From: Pseudomonadales bacterium
Lineage (GTDB): Bacteria; Pseudomonadota; Gammaproteobacteria; Pseudomonadales; Halieaceae
Direction: 5' to 3'
NCBI GenBank assembly: GCA_024234735.1
Contig: JACKNV010000005.1
Location: forward strand, 186,001-250,000
Length of the DNA stretch: 64,000 nucleotides
Shown: in pieces, positions 35,211 through 44,292 of the stretch
Layout: every line of letters begins with the position of its first letter
Numbering within the stretch: the first letter of the stretch is position 1
Notes under the pieces: model-generated
What the model saw: only the letters and a program-made list of their open reading frames with translations
Told to the model about the DNA's origin: nothing
Databases searched by the model: none
Translations under genes and position numbers: made by a program

Positions 35211-36599
35211 ATGAAGCTGTTCCAAAGCCAGATCGAACTCGGCCAGCGCGTGCTCGATGCCCTGATCGTCAGCGGCTCGCTACCACTGGCCTTCTGGCTG
35301 TACTACGGGCATTTCTACTGGAACGACAAATACACCATTACCGCCTTCGCCGCAGTGCCGATTTTCTACCTGGGGGCAAGGATCAGCGGACTATACCGCG
35401 CCTATTTCGTACAGTTCAGTGAGCAGCAGATAAAAGCGCTGTTGTTGACCTGGGCCATGACGCTGGCCGGTCTGCTGCTCATGGGCTACGCCTTCAAGAG
35501 TACCCACGAGCTATCCCGGGTGACCCTGGGCCTGTACGCGCTGGTGACACCGCTGCTGTTGCTCGCCGGCCGGCTGGTATTCCTCAGGGTGATCCGTGCA
35601 ATGCGGGCCCGCGGCTACGGGGTGCGCAGCGCCCTCATAGTGGGGACCGACAGCAATGCCCTGGCGTTGGCGCGCAATATCGCCGCCCTTCCGTGGCTGG
35701 GTGTCAGCCTGCGGGGCTTTGTCGGTGGCGCCGCTCTCGACGCGGCCGAGGCAGCAGCGCTTGCACCGGTTGTCGGCCGGTTGGCTGACCTGGAGAACCT
35801 GGTGCGCGGCGGAGGTGTGGACATCGTGTACGTGTCCGTGCCGATGTCGGATCACCACCAGATCAACGCGATCCTGCGTATCCTGGGTGATTCCACGGTG
35901 TCTATCTTCCTGGTACCTGATCTCTTTACCGCCGACATCATGCAGGGTACCTGGGTGACCCTGGGCGACGTACCCACCGTATGCGTGATCGATGGTCCCG
36001 CGCGGGGCATCAACTCTGTCGTCAAGCGAGCGGAGGATCTTGTGCTCGCCAGCTGCGCCCTGATACTACTGGCGCTGCCCATGTTGGTTATCGCCGTCGC
36101 GGTGCGCCTTGGCTCACCTGGCCCGGCCCTGTACAAGCAATTGCGCTACGGCGCCAACGGCAAGCCCATTCTGGTCTGGAAATTTCGCAGTATGCGAGTA
36201 ATGGAATCGCCGGCGGAGTTTACCCAGGCCAGGAGAGACGACCAGCGGGTTACCGCCCTGGGCAGGGTGCTGCGCCGCAGCTCCCTGGATGAACTGCCCC
36301 AGCTGTTCAACGTACTGGGGGGCAGTATGTCGATCGTGGGGCCGAGGCCGCACCCGGTGGCGCTCAACGAGGCGTTCCGCGGTGAGATCCCGGGATATAT
36401 GCTGCGCCACAAGGTCAAGCCGGGGATAACCGGCCTGGCCCAGGTCAACGGCTATCGGGGCGAGACCGACACCCACGAGAAGATGGAACAACGTATTCGC
36501 TACGATATCGAGTACATCAATAACTGGAGTCTGTGGCTGGACCTGGCCATCATCATCAAGACGCCGTTTACCCTGCTGCGAGGCGAGAATGCCTACTAG
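35211..36599 (+). CDS. Undecaprenyl-phosphate sugar-1-phosphate transferase (WcaJ-type)
   Basis: Initiates repeat-unit assembly by moving a hexose-1-phosphate from UDP-sugar onto undecaprenyl phosphate in the inner membrane. The 462-residue product has about four N-terminal helices, a CoA-binding-like Rossmann domain (ALIVGTDSNALALARNI), one more helix and the C-terminal catalytic bacterial sugar transferase domain: LVWKFRSMRV, RRSSLDELPQLFNVLGG, MSIVGPRPH and PGITGLAQVNGYRGET. This matches the TIGR03023/TIGR03025 class. Glucose is the most common sugar for WcaJ, but galactose is possible. It marks the block as a true capsule/EPS/O-antigen-type pathway. Confidence 0.93.
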   Translation: MKLFQSQIELGQRVLDALIVSGSLPLAFWLYYGHFYWNDKYTITAFAAVPIFYLGARISGLYRAYFVQFSEQQIKALLLTWAMTLAGLLLMGYAFKSTHELSRVTLGLYALVTPLLLLAGRLVFLRVIRAMRARGYGVRSALIVGTDSNALALARNIAALPWLGVSLRGFVGGAALDAAEAAALAPVVGRLADLENLVRGGGVDIVYVSVPMSDHHQINAILRILGDSTVSIFLVPDLFTADIMQGTWVTLGDVPTVCVIDGPARGINSVVKRAEDLVLASCALILLALPMLVIAVAVRLGSPGPALYKQLRYGANGKPILVWKFRSMRVMESPAEFTQARRDDQRVTALGRVLRRSSLDELPQLFNVLGGSMSIVGPRPHPVALNEAFRGEIPGYMLRHKVKPGITGLAQVNGYRGETDTHEKMEQRIRYDIEYINNWSLWLDLAIIIKTPFTLLRGENAY

Positions 36600-36655
36600 G
36601 CCCTGCCTGCCGCGCTCCGGGCGCTCCAGCCTTGCCGACAGGTGGGTCGGTTGAC

Positions 36656-37543
36656 GTGAGCAGTGACAGCGGCCCAGTGGTCGATTTTTTCCTGGTGGGG
36701 GCCGCCAAGGCGGGCAGCACCACTCTCTACCGGATTCTGGATACCCATCCGCAGGTGTTCATGTCCGATCCCAAGGAGACCAATTTCTTTACTCACCGGG
36801 AAATCGGGGAGCACGCTTTTCTCGGCAAGGTGCCCGCGGTTTCCCGCGAGGTTGATTACCAGCGCCTGTTCGAGGCGGCGCTACCCGGCCAGGTGCGCGG
36901 TGAAGCCAGTGTGTCCTACCTGTCTTTGCCGGGCGTCGCCCAGAAAATCGCCCGCTATAATCCTGCGGCGAAGATAGTCGTGTCACTGCGCGACCCGGTG
37001 ATGCGCGCGATCTCCCATCATGCGATGGACCAGAAGCTGGGATTCTGCAGACACTCCCTGGAAGCAATATTTCATTCGCCGTCCCGTTACCCGGACCATT
37101 TCTTCCAGTATTTCGATAATGGCCTTTACTGTGCCAGGCTCAGGGAGTACCTCTCGGTATTTCCAAGAGAGCGGCTGCACGTCATCCTGTTTCCGGACCT
37201 CGTACACAGGCAGCAGTCCTGTATTGCCGACCTGTTAAGCTTCCTGGGCGTTGCTGCCGACCAGCTCCCTGAGCTGAACCTCAGGGAGAATGCCCGCAGT
37301 GTGCCGCGGAACCGCGTCTATGGCTTTCTGTACCAGCGGGCGTCCCTGCGGTCCCTGCTCAAGCGCGTCCTGCCCGCGAAATACCGGGCGGGCATCCAGG
37401 CCAGCATCCTGTCACGGGAGGAGGGTCCGGTATTCGAACGCGGTTTTATGCAGGAAATGTACGATTTCTACCAGGATGATCTTGCCGAATTGGCCGACTT
37501 GCTCGGTGGCGGCCCGGTGGTGCTTGCCGAGACTTCATCGTGA
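36656..37543 (+). CDS. Sulfotransferase domain protein
   Basis: A PAPS-dependent sulfotransferase of 295 residues. The 5'-phosphosulfate loop is VGAAKAGSTTLYRIL and the 3'-phosphate-binding region is KIVVSLRDPVMRAISHH, the two defining motifs. The early PKETNFFTHRE segment is typical of carbohydrate (heparan N-deacetylase/sulfotransferase-like) enzymes. GTG at 36656 with GGTGGG about 9 nt upstream is used, since upstream in-frame codons overlap the previous gene and are unconserved. Placed amid glycosyltransferases, it probably sulfates a sugar of the polymer. It is the first of two sulfotransferase-like genes in the locus. Confidence 0.88.
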   Translation: MSSDSGPVVDFFLVGAAKAGSTTLYRILDTHPQVFMSDPKETNFFTHREIGEHAFLGKVPAVSREVDYQRLFEAALPGQVRGEASVSYLSLPGVAQKIARYNPAAKIVVSLRDPVMRAISHHAMDQKLGFCRHSLEAIFHSPSRYPDHFFQYFDNGLYCARLREYLSVFPRERLHVILFPDLVHRQQSCIADLLSFLGVAADQLPELNLRENARSVPRNRVYGFLYQRASLRSLLKRVLPAKYRAGIQASILSREEGPVFERGFMQEMYDFYQDDLAELADLLGGGPVVLAETSS

Positions 37544-37572
37544 TTCGTAAAGCGTAGGAAGAGATTTGTTTC

Positions 37573-38775
37573 GTGGTTGATGACAACAATCCAACGGTGC
37601 CGGACTTGCTCCCCGGGGGCGGCCCGGTCGCCATTATAGAACCAGTGGGCGGGCATGCCGGTATGAACAGTTACGATATGGAACTCTGCCGCGGGCTGTC
37701 CCGATCGGGCATACATTGCCTGCTGTTTACCTGCGACGAGACCGAGGAGCTGAGCGAGCCCGGGGTGACGGTTCTGACGCCTTTCAGGGGCATATACGGA
37801 GAAGAGCCGAAGGTCCTGCGTGGCTTGAAGTATCTGCGCGGGTTGTTCAGCTCGGTTATCGATGCCCGGCGCCAAGGGGTGCGGGTGGCGCACCTGCACT
37901 ATTTCCAGTACGGCTTAAGGGAGCTGGCCTGTTGCCTGGCCCTGAAACTCTTGGGTATCAGGGTGGTTGCCACTGTCCATGACGTTCATCCCCTTTCCGC
38001 TCCGGAGGGTATCGATCTGTTCCGGACGGTCATCAGGCTGGGTGACCACCTGATTGTCCACAACCACTTCAGCCAGCATATGTTGATCGACAAGGTGGGC
38101 GCGTCATTCCCGCTGCCCCCCGTCTCGGTGATCAATATCGGCAATTTCCTGGGAAGCATCAGGGTCGTCGACAAAATCGCTGCCCGGCGGGCATTGCAAC
38201 TACCCGTTGAAGATCCCCTGCTTTTGTTCTTCGGCCAGATTAAACCGGAGAAAGGCCTGCAGGATCTGTTGCGCGCTTTTGCGCTGCACAGGCAGCGAGG
38301 TGGAGCCGGAAGACTGGTCGTGGCGGGGCGGCCGACGACGCACGATCCGGTGGACTACGAGGAGATGGCGCACCAACTGGGCTTGTCCGCACATGTGGAT
38401 TTCCGGCTGGCATATATTCCCGATGAGGAAATGGATATGTATTTTTGCGCGGCGGACCTGATCGTGCTGCCCTACCGGGAGATCTACCAGAGTGCGGTGC
38501 TGATAATGGCGATGAGCTACGGCAGGGCTGTACTGGTAGCCGATCTTGCTCCAATGATGGAAGTGATCAGCGATGGCGTCAACGGGCTGTCTTTTCGGGC
38601 CGGTGATACAGGCGCCCTGGCCGGGGCCCTCGCTGAGGCGCTGACGGATTTACCCCGCCTGAATGAGTTGGGTAGCCATGCGCTTGACGATATGCGGGAA
38701 AACTATGGCTGGGAGCAGGTCGGCAAGCGCGTTTCACAGGTATACTCGACGGTTCTGAAGCGTCCGCCAGGCTAG
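37573..38775 (+). CDS. Glycosyltransferase family 4 protein
   Basis: A GT-B fold glycosyltransferase of 400 residues in the cytosol. The N-terminal half has GGHAGMNSYDMELCRGLSR and HYFQYG. The C-terminal half has the GT4 core FFGQIKPEKGLQDLLRAF, VAGRPT and VLPYREIYQSAVLIMAMSYG, where the acidic residue of the E-x7-E motif is replaced in part by EIYQSAVL. Donor sugar unknown. It starts at GTG with AGGAAGAG about 10 nt upstream, 29 bp after the sulfotransferase gene, in the same operon. Confidence 0.9.
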   Translation: MVDDNNPTVPDLLPGGGPVAIIEPVGGHAGMNSYDMELCRGLSRSGIHCLLFTCDETEELSEPGVTVLTPFRGIYGEEPKVLRGLKYLRGLFSSVIDARRQGVRVAHLHYFQYGLRELACCLALKLLGIRVVATVHDVHPLSAPEGIDLFRTVIRLGDHLIVHNHFSQHMLIDKVGASFPLPPVSVINIGNFLGSIRVVDKIAARRALQLPVEDPLLLFFGQIKPEKGLQDLLRAFALHRQRGGAGRLVVAGRPTTHDPVDYEEMAHQLGLSAHVDFRLAYIPDEEMDMYFCAADLIVLPYREIYQSAVLIMAMSYGRAVLVADLAPMMEVISDGVNGLSFRAGDTGALAGALAEALTDLPRLNELGSHALDDMRENYGWEQVGKRVSQVYSTVLKRPPG

Positions 38776-38804
38776 GCGAGCGCCACCTCCAGCCCAGGGT
38801 ATCT

Positions 38805-40130
38805 ATGTCAGACACCAATCAAGTCAGTCACCCAGTGGTCACTGGCCAGCAAGGCTGGCTGCCTGCCGCCGTGGTTACCGTGATACTGGTATTAACCCTG
38901 TGGTATTTCGTGGGAACGCCGCTGGAGCAGGCCGGTAACCTGCTGGGGTCGGTTGCCCTGGGCCTGCTCCTGGTCTGCGGCGTGCTGCTGGTGATTGCGG
39001 GCCGCTGCACCGGTCCGTACGGACTGCTGATGGTTACACTTGTCGGGGCGGCCCTGGTCATTCCCGTATATTCGGCGATAAGGGCCAATTACTATTACGG
39101 CCAGCCACTTATTTACGGGTTGCTGGCGGAGCGCCACTGGTGGGGGCTGGCATTTGGGCCTCTCGTCTACCATCTGGTGGTCACCGGTACGCTGCAGGCC
39201 GGCAAGTTGGTGGCCTGCCTCAAGGCGCTTGCATGGGGCAGTCTCGCTTGCTATCTGGCAACAGTTTGCCTGTATTTGTTCGGTGGTGAGGAACTGCGGG
39301 CGTATTTCGAGTTGACCGCGATCTCGGATACCGGTCATCGCGGTCTGCGCACGAACCTGCCGGTATTCCCCATCATGTTCGGTGCGGCCTACTACCTGGC
39401 GCTCGCCGGCAGGGAACGCGCCGTGGCCAATATCCTGAAGTCCGGCCTGTTCGTTTTCTACGTGTTCTTCATTGCCCGTGGCCGCGTCGATATGATGTGT
39501 ATGGCGGTGGCCATACTGTACGCTATCTGCACCTCGGGGCTATTGGCACGCTGGCGAACCCTGGTTGCCATCGCGGTGTTTTATACCGTGTTGGGCTCGT
39601 TGATACCTCAGTACGCTGGCGATGACGAGCTCCAGGATGACTCTGGCAGTAATATACTGGTGCGAACCTATCTGGATATCATGGCTCTGCTGGCCGGGGA
39701 AACGGCGACCGACCACGGCCTTAACGCCAGGCGAATGAGTCTGGCAATAGTGGGGAGCAGGTTGGCGGATTCTCCTGCGACACTGGTGCTCGGCACAGGC
39801 AGGGTGAGCAACAACTGGTTGGGCGGTTTCTCCGGAGTGCTGGATACCTGGTTTTACCCGCGGGAGTTGTGGATGGTCGGGGCGGTTTTTGTATACGGAC
39901 TGCTGGGTTACCTGGTGGTAACCGCAGGTTCGCTGCTGCTGGCCCTGAAGGTGTTGTGGAGAACGGCGGCAACTACCGATATCGGCCTGGCTGCTTGTAG
40001 GTGGGTGCTGGTCTTCTGGGTTTGCAAATTTATCGGAGGTGTGCCGCTGCTGTTCCCCATGCAATTCTTCCTCATTCTGTTTATTTGCTTTGCACTACAA
40101 CGAGAAGCCTTGCCCCGCAGTTTACAGTAG
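38805..40130 (+). CDS. Wzy/O-antigen ligase-like polymerase membrane protein
   Basis: A 441-residue protein with about 11-12 membrane helices and one larger outer loop in the second half (about 275-345, containing DDSGSNILVRTYLDIM). This is the layout of Wzy polymerases and WaaL-type ligases, which act on undecaprenyl-linked repeats at the periplasmic face. Sequence identity within these families is very low, so the call rests on topology and context beside an initiating transferase and a flippase. It is last of the plus-strand block and overlaps the convergent GT gene by 9 bp. Confidence 0.7.
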   Translation: MSDTNQVSHPVVTGQQGWLPAAVVTVILVLTLWYFVGTPLEQAGNLLGSVALGLLLVCGVLLVIAGRCTGPYGLLMVTLVGAALVIPVYSAIRANYYYGQPLIYGLLAERHWWGLAFGPLVYHLVVTGTLQAGKLVACLKALAWGSLACYLATVCLYLFGGEELRAYFELTAISDTGHRGLRTNLPVFPIMFGAAYYLALAGRERAVANILKSGLFVFYVFFIARGRVDMMCMAVAILYAICTSGLLARWRTLVAIAVFYTVLGSLIPQYAGDDELQDDSGSNILVRTYLDIMALLAGETATDHGLNARRMSLAIVGSRLADSPATLVLGTGRVSNNWLGGFSGVLDTWFYPRELWMVGAVFVYGLLGYLVVTAGSLLLALKVLWRTAATTDIGLAACRWVLVFWVCKFIGGVPLLFPMQFFLILFICFALQREALPRSLQ

Positions 40131-41207
40131 CGATTCGTATTGCTGCAGAATTTCTGGCCACTGAAAGCGTTCGCGATGTCTCGCTGCGCTCGCCCGGGAC
40201 ATTTTTTCGATCTGCACATCGTCGTGCAAAAGCTGGCGCATGATCGTCTCGCAGTCGTCGCTGCCGCGGAAGTACAGGGCGTCCTCACCGGCGACCCAGC
40301 GGTTGAAACGGTTATCATGGGCCAGCACCGCAGAGCCGGCCGCCAGGGCCTCGACCAGCGAGGGGTTGGTGCCGCCCACGGTGTGCCCATGGATATAGAG
40401 CCTGGCATGGTAGCGCAGTGCGCCCACCGTTGTGGTGTCGAAAATCGCGCCGGGGAACAACACATTCGGGCCTGCGGCATCAAGCACCCTGCATTGGTAG
40501 CTGTTTTCCCTGGCGTAATCTCCCAGTACCACCAGGCGGGTGTCAGTCTGTAGCCTGGAGAACGCGGTAACGATTTCCAGAATGGAATTTTCCGGGACGG
40601 GGCGGGCAATCAATATGTAGTAGGACCCGGGGGTGAGTTTGAAGCGTTCCAGGGGGTGGGTGTCGGGTTGTTGCAGCGCGTCCGCCCCATAGGGAATCAT
40701 CGCGATTTTGTCGGCTCCCACCCGGGTTACCAGGTGGCGCTTTATTTCCGGGTGGTCGGCAACCAGGCGGTTTCCCAGCCAGCAGCCCAACCAGTCGTTC
40801 AGGTAAAACCAGGCGCGGGCAGCCGGGCCCCACTTGCCCCGGCGCCATTCGATGCCGTCCATGTTGATGACATTGCGTATGCCCCTGAGGCGGTATAGCA
40901 GCCCGAAAATGGCGGTGTTGTAACCGAGGGTCAGCATCGTTCCCGGTCTTTTCACGGAGATCAGGGTCGCTTTCCAGTCAAAAAAAATAGTGCCCAGTGC
41001 GCCGGCGTGTGTGATGGGTATGTTGACCCGGTGCACTCCTCGCCATTCGTCCTCATAAATGTCCCCTGCCCCGGGAATCTGGCAGTACACTGTGACTTTC
41101 CAGCCCCGGGCGACCAGGTACAGGGCGAGATGCTCAGCCAGGTATTCAAAACCGCTGTGGGCGGCGGGAACACCGCGGGAGCCAAGTATGTGAACTTCTC
41201 GATTCAT
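40122..41207 (-). CDS. DUF1972-type glycosyltransferase (GT4, rhamnosyltransferase-like)
   Basis: A 361-residue GT-B enzyme. It opens with VHILGSRGVPAAHSGFEYLAEHLA, the DUF1972 signature of enzymes often called rhamnosyltransferases. INMDGIEWRRGKW and VADHPEIKRHL follow in the N-terminal half, and the C-terminal GT1 domain has IARPVPENSILEIV and GHTVGGTNPSLVEALAAGSAVLAHDN with the donor-binding Glu. ATG at 41207 is preferred over an in-frame start 135 nt upstream because homology starts there. It converges on the polymerase-like gene. The donor may be dTDP-rhamnose, but no rml genes are in the window. Confidence 0.9.
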   Translation of the reverse strand: MNREVHILGSRGVPAAHSGFEYLAEHLALYLVARGWKVTVYCQIPGAGDIYEDEWRGVHRVNIPITHAGALGTIFFDWKATLISVKRPGTMLTLGYNTAIFGLLYRLRGIRNVINMDGIEWRRGKWGPAARAWFYLNDWLGCWLGNRLVADHPEIKRHLVTRVGADKIAMIPYGADALQQPDTHPLERFKLTPGSYYILIARPVPENSILEIVTAFSRLQTDTRLVVLGDYARENSYQCRVLDAAGPNVLFPGAIFDTTTVGALRYHARLYIHGHTVGGTNPSLVEALAAGSAVLAHDNRFNRWVAGEDALYFRGSDDCETIMRQLLHDDVQIEKMSRASAARHRERFQWPEILQQYESLL

Positions 41208-41409
41208 AGCAGTGGTCAGCAGCGTGCTGCGAGCCGTGATGGTAGGGCCAATGTAGTATAAATTGCCCTGTGGGGCTAATACCCGAAAAGACCTGAATGG
41301 AGTACAGGCGCGTGCAGCAGAGCTCGTCCCGGAATCCTGCACAACGTAGTCGAACCGCTTGGGGATATTCGGGCTCTACCTTCGTAGGTCCGGGCCCCGA
41401 TGATTGCTC
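41208..41409. other. Intergenic region upstream of the DUF1972 glycosyltransferase
   Basis: About 200 bp without a gene between two minus-strand genes. It holds a minus-strand TATACT (41260-41255) that could be the -10 for the DUF1972 gene, without a convincing -35. Nothing else is seen. Confidence 0.4.
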
Positions 41410-42684
41410 TCAGGCGGACGCCGGCTGTGCTCTGCTAGCGAAAAACCGCTTGCGCAGTCGTCGCAGGTACAGTGTGCTGGAGGTTAGCAGCAGGGTAAAC
41501 GCGACGATCATTGAGGCTGGTACTGCGAAGAGCTGAGGTTTATAGACGTAAAAAACCAGCATGCTGAGGGTGAAGCCCAGCAGGGCGAGCAGCTTGGAGC
41601 GCAGGATGGCGGCGTCCGCCTTGATCGCATAAAGGCCGTAGTAAACCACAGTGCCGGCAATAAACAGACTGTAGGCCACCAGCAGGAGGGCGAGCAGGTC
41701 CAGGTACTCAAGGTATATCGGCTTGTTCAGCAGGCCGATCAGGCAGGTGGCGAGTACGTAGATTGCCAGCGCGAGCCCGGCAGTGGCGGCGCTGCAGTGC
41801 AGTGCCAGGCTCCGCAGGCGGGCGTCGAACTGCGCCTCGTCCGCGGTATTGGCCGCTTGAATCAGCTTCGGATAGGTGAAGCTGAAGATGGCTGCGTCAA
41901 TGATCCCCTGCAGCGCGACACATAAGCCGCTGTAGAAGGTATACACGCCCACCACGGCGAGACTGGACAGGGCCTCGATCAGATACCTGTCCACGGTGAA
42001 GATTCCCCGCACCGCCACGGTACCGATGAAAAAGGGTGCTGCCACCCGCAGCCCACGCATGAGCCACGCGGTGTCGATCTGGGCGGTGCGAAGGCTGTAG
42101 CCGTCCCGGTAGAGAAGTATCGCGGTGTAAACCAGGGTGGTCATGCCGCCGAACAGCCACAGCACGAGCACGGTCTGCAGCGACTGCAGGTCTTCACGTA
42201 AATAAAATACCGGGGGGATAAGCAGTACCCAGCTTGCCCCTCTGATGAAGCCGGTCATGCCGGCGGCGAGAGGGCGGCCCAGGGCGACGAACAAACGGTA
42301 CGCCTCATATGTCAGGTGCTCGACCACCATGATAGCCAGGAACAGTCCAAACAGGTTCCAGGGCAGGTAACCTGCTGTGAAGGTCGCAATCGCCAGCGGT
42401 AGCAACACTGCGTAGGCGATCAGATAGAGAACGAGCTGGTTGAACACCATACGCGATCTGGTGGCGCGATCGGCGCTGACCATCTCCCGGTTACTGTAGG
42501 CGTGGAAGTTCAGGCCCGCCAGGATCAGGCCGAAATTCACGCTGATGAAGAACAGGCCGAACAGGCCGACGTCCGCCGCCGGCAAAAACCCGGCAAGCAT
42601 CAATACCAGCAACAGGCGGCAGGCCAGGGTCACGCATCTGAGAGCCGTATTGGACAGTCGCGAAAGCAGGTGACTATTGATCAT
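41410..42684 (-). CDS. Wzx-like polysaccharide flippase
   Basis: A 424-residue membrane protein with about 12-14 helices from its first residues onward, in the layout of MATE/MVF-superfamily flippases that move undecaprenyl-linked repeat units across the inner membrane. It has VGLFGLFFISVNFG near the N-terminus and FIGTVAVRGIFTVDRYLIEAL in the middle, similar in position to the conserved charged helix of Wzx. Assignment rests on topology and on the adjacent initiation, transferase and polymerase genes. It is encoded 24 bp after the methyltransferase gene on the same strand. Confidence 0.78.
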   Translation of the reverse strand: MINSHLLSRLSNTALRCVTLACRLLLVLMLAGFLPAADVGLFGLFFISVNFGLILAGLNFHAYSNREMVSADRATRSRMVFNQLVLYLIAYAVLLPLAIATFTAGYLPWNLFGLFLAIMVVEHLTYEAYRLFVALGRPLAAGMTGFIRGASWVLLIPPVFYLREDLQSLQTVLVLWLFGGMTTLVYTAILLYRDGYSLRTAQIDTAWLMRGLRVAAPFFIGTVAVRGIFTVDRYLIEALSSLAVVGVYTFYSGLCVALQGIIDAAIFSFTYPKLIQAANTADEAQFDARLRSLALHCSAATAGLALAIYVLATCLIGLLNKPIYLEYLDLLALLLVAYSLFIAGTVVYYGLYAIKADAAILRSKLLALLGFTLSMLVFYVYKPQLFAVPASMIVAFTLLLTSSTLYLRRLRKRFFASRAQPASA

Positions 42685-42708
42685 TGCCGAATGCTGAGCA
42701 TGCAGGTT

Positions 42709-43428
42709 TCAGGATCGGTTCGCCTTGCAAACGGCATAGATGGTGGGCTCGTGTAGAAAGTGCCACGAGGGCAGGAAGATTTTGTGCCTGATACGATCCA
42801 GTGTGATCAGCAGGGCGATGGCGACTCTTTGTGCCAGTCTTGCCGGAGAGTTGCCTCTGGGGCGAATGCCTGCCACCTCGATGGAGGTAAAGCCCGCCAG
42901 CCGGCATATCTGCCGCAGGCTTATCGAGGTGTAAGCCACCCGGTGAGTAATGTCGCTGCTGTGGATGGTATTGCCGACGTGGCTGCAGGCGCTGTTGGGC
43001 ACTTCGATTACCGCTATGCCACCGGGCAGGAGTTGCTCACGGATGGCCGCCAGCAGCGCCGTTGCGTGGTCCGCATCCAGGTGCTCCAGTACGTGCAGCA
43101 TGAATACCGCCGCAAACTGGCAATGTCCGGCTTGTATGTACTCGCGAGCGTCGCTATGGGTGATGGTCACCGTCGGGAATCGTTCCCGGGTGTGATCGAC
43201 AACTTCGCGGTCGATATCCACAGCGTATATGTCCCGGTTTGCACTGCTGGCTCCCCCCCCGGTAAGCAGGCTCAGGAACTCGCCCCTGCCCGGGCCGATT
43301 TCCAGAACAGGGCCATCCCGGAGCGTGGATAGGAACTCACCATAGGTATTCCACAGTCGTTCGCACTGCCGGGCGGCGGCTGCAGTGGCTTCCGGTGTTT
43401 GCAGCTGCGAATTGAGATAGCCTGGCAT
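42709..43428 (-). CDS. Class I SAM-dependent methyltransferase
   Basis: A 239-residue cytosolic methyltransferase. Motif I is VLEIGPGRGEFLSLL, the acidic loop YAVDIDREVVDHT, and FMLHVLEHLD is the post-motif typical of Methyltransf_11/23 members. It probably O-methylates a sugar of the polymer or caps the chain, as other methyltransferases in such loci do. ATG at 43428 with GAGGGC about 8 nt upstream is used; a long upstream in-frame extension overlaps the preceding sulfotransferase-like gene and is rejected. Confidence 0.88.
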   Translation of the reverse strand: MPGYLNSQLQTPEATAAAARQCERLWNTYGEFLSTLRDGPVLEIGPGRGEFLSLLTGGGASSANRDIYAVDIDREVVDHTRERFPTVTITHSDAREYIQAGHCQFAAVFMLHVLEHLDADHATALLAAIREQLLPGGIAVIEVPNSACSHVGNTIHSSDITHRVAYTSISLRQICRLAGFTSIEVAGIRPRGNSPARLAQRVAIALLITLDRIRHKIFLPSWHFLHEPTIYAVCKANRS

Positions 43429-43517
43429 AAGTCTGCCCTCGCGCCTCGTCTGTTTCGCTCCAGTCCAGCGTGTCAGTATCGTGTGCAGTGCCGGACTGCG
43501 CAAGTTGCCTGACCCTG

Positions 43518-44270
43518 TCAGGTTGACGAATTGCGCTGCAGTAGCTGGTAGTATGTCCCGTACTTCTGAATAGGCTGCTTCCGGTCGCGCCGGGTCCAGT
43601 GGGCAAAGCGCAGCGGCTTCAGTGACCGATAAAGCTGGTAGTAGAAGAAGTTTGGCCTGGGGATGTCCAGCCCGAGCAGATCCCGGTTCTCGTAGATGAA
43701 GGGCTGGAAACACAGGGGTAACGGCTCGTCCTCGATTCCTGCGGCGCGCTTGGCCTCGCTACGATTCATAACGGGCAGGTCCCGCTGCGGCTCTATGCCG
43801 CACTGCAGGAGAAACGCCCTGAAGGAGTTATTGAGGTCTGCGAAGCGGATAATGCAATTCAGGTAGGGCTTGTTCAGCGAGAAAAACGTATCGTAGGGAA
43901 GCCGGTGGTAGCGATTGATGAACTGGGTGAAGGTCAGGTTTCCGGCCTGTACCGCGGCGTACCGTTTGCGGTCTTTTTTGCGAATGTGGCCGCCCTGCTC
44001 GACGTTGAAGCGTGCCTCATTGTAGTAACCATCCGGTGGGCTTTTCAATTTGTAGTAATAGGTTCGCAAGGTGTCCACGGGGTTTCTCAGTACCGCTGCC
44101 ACGGTATAGGAAGACAGGTCCAAACCGCTGCCGTGGAGCATCTGGATGTTGGCGTGTTTGTTCAGTATCGGCTCACCGCCGTAGAGCAGGCACAGCTCGC
44201 TGGAGATGGCCGTGCTGCCACTGAAGGGGATGCCGATAAAGATATACTTGTGCTCTTTGCTGATTATCAT
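43518..44270 (-). CDS. Sulfotransferase-like protein
   Basis: A 250-residue protein with the two PAPS-binding regions in divergent form: YIFIGIPFSGSTAISSEL as phosphosulfate loop (Gly-x-x-x-Ser-Gly-Ser-Thr) and YTVAAVLRNPVDTLRTYYY as the 3'-phosphate segment. The final third is basic and aromatic. This layout is like the Sulfotransfer_2/3 families acting on carbohydrates. It lies in the minus-strand part of the polysaccharide locus, 22 bp after UDP-glucuronate decarboxylase. Together with the gene at 36656 it implies two sulfation positions or two acceptor sugars. The motif divergence lowers confidence in the exact activity. Confidence 0.75.
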   Translation of the reverse strand: MIISKEHKYIFIGIPFSGSTAISSELCLLYGGEPILNKHANIQMLHGSGLDLSSYTVAAVLRNPVDTLRTYYYKLKSPPDGYYNEARFNVEQGGHIRKKDRKRYAAVQAGNLTFTQFINRYHRLPYDTFFSLNKPYLNCIIRFADLNNSFRAFLLQCGIEPQRDLPVMNRSEAKRAAGIEDEPLPLCFQPFIYENRDLLGLDIPRPNFFYYQLYRSLKPLRFAHWTRRDRKQPIQKYGTYYQLLQRNSST

Positions 44271-44292
44271 GTGGTTCGCCCTGCCCGGGGCT

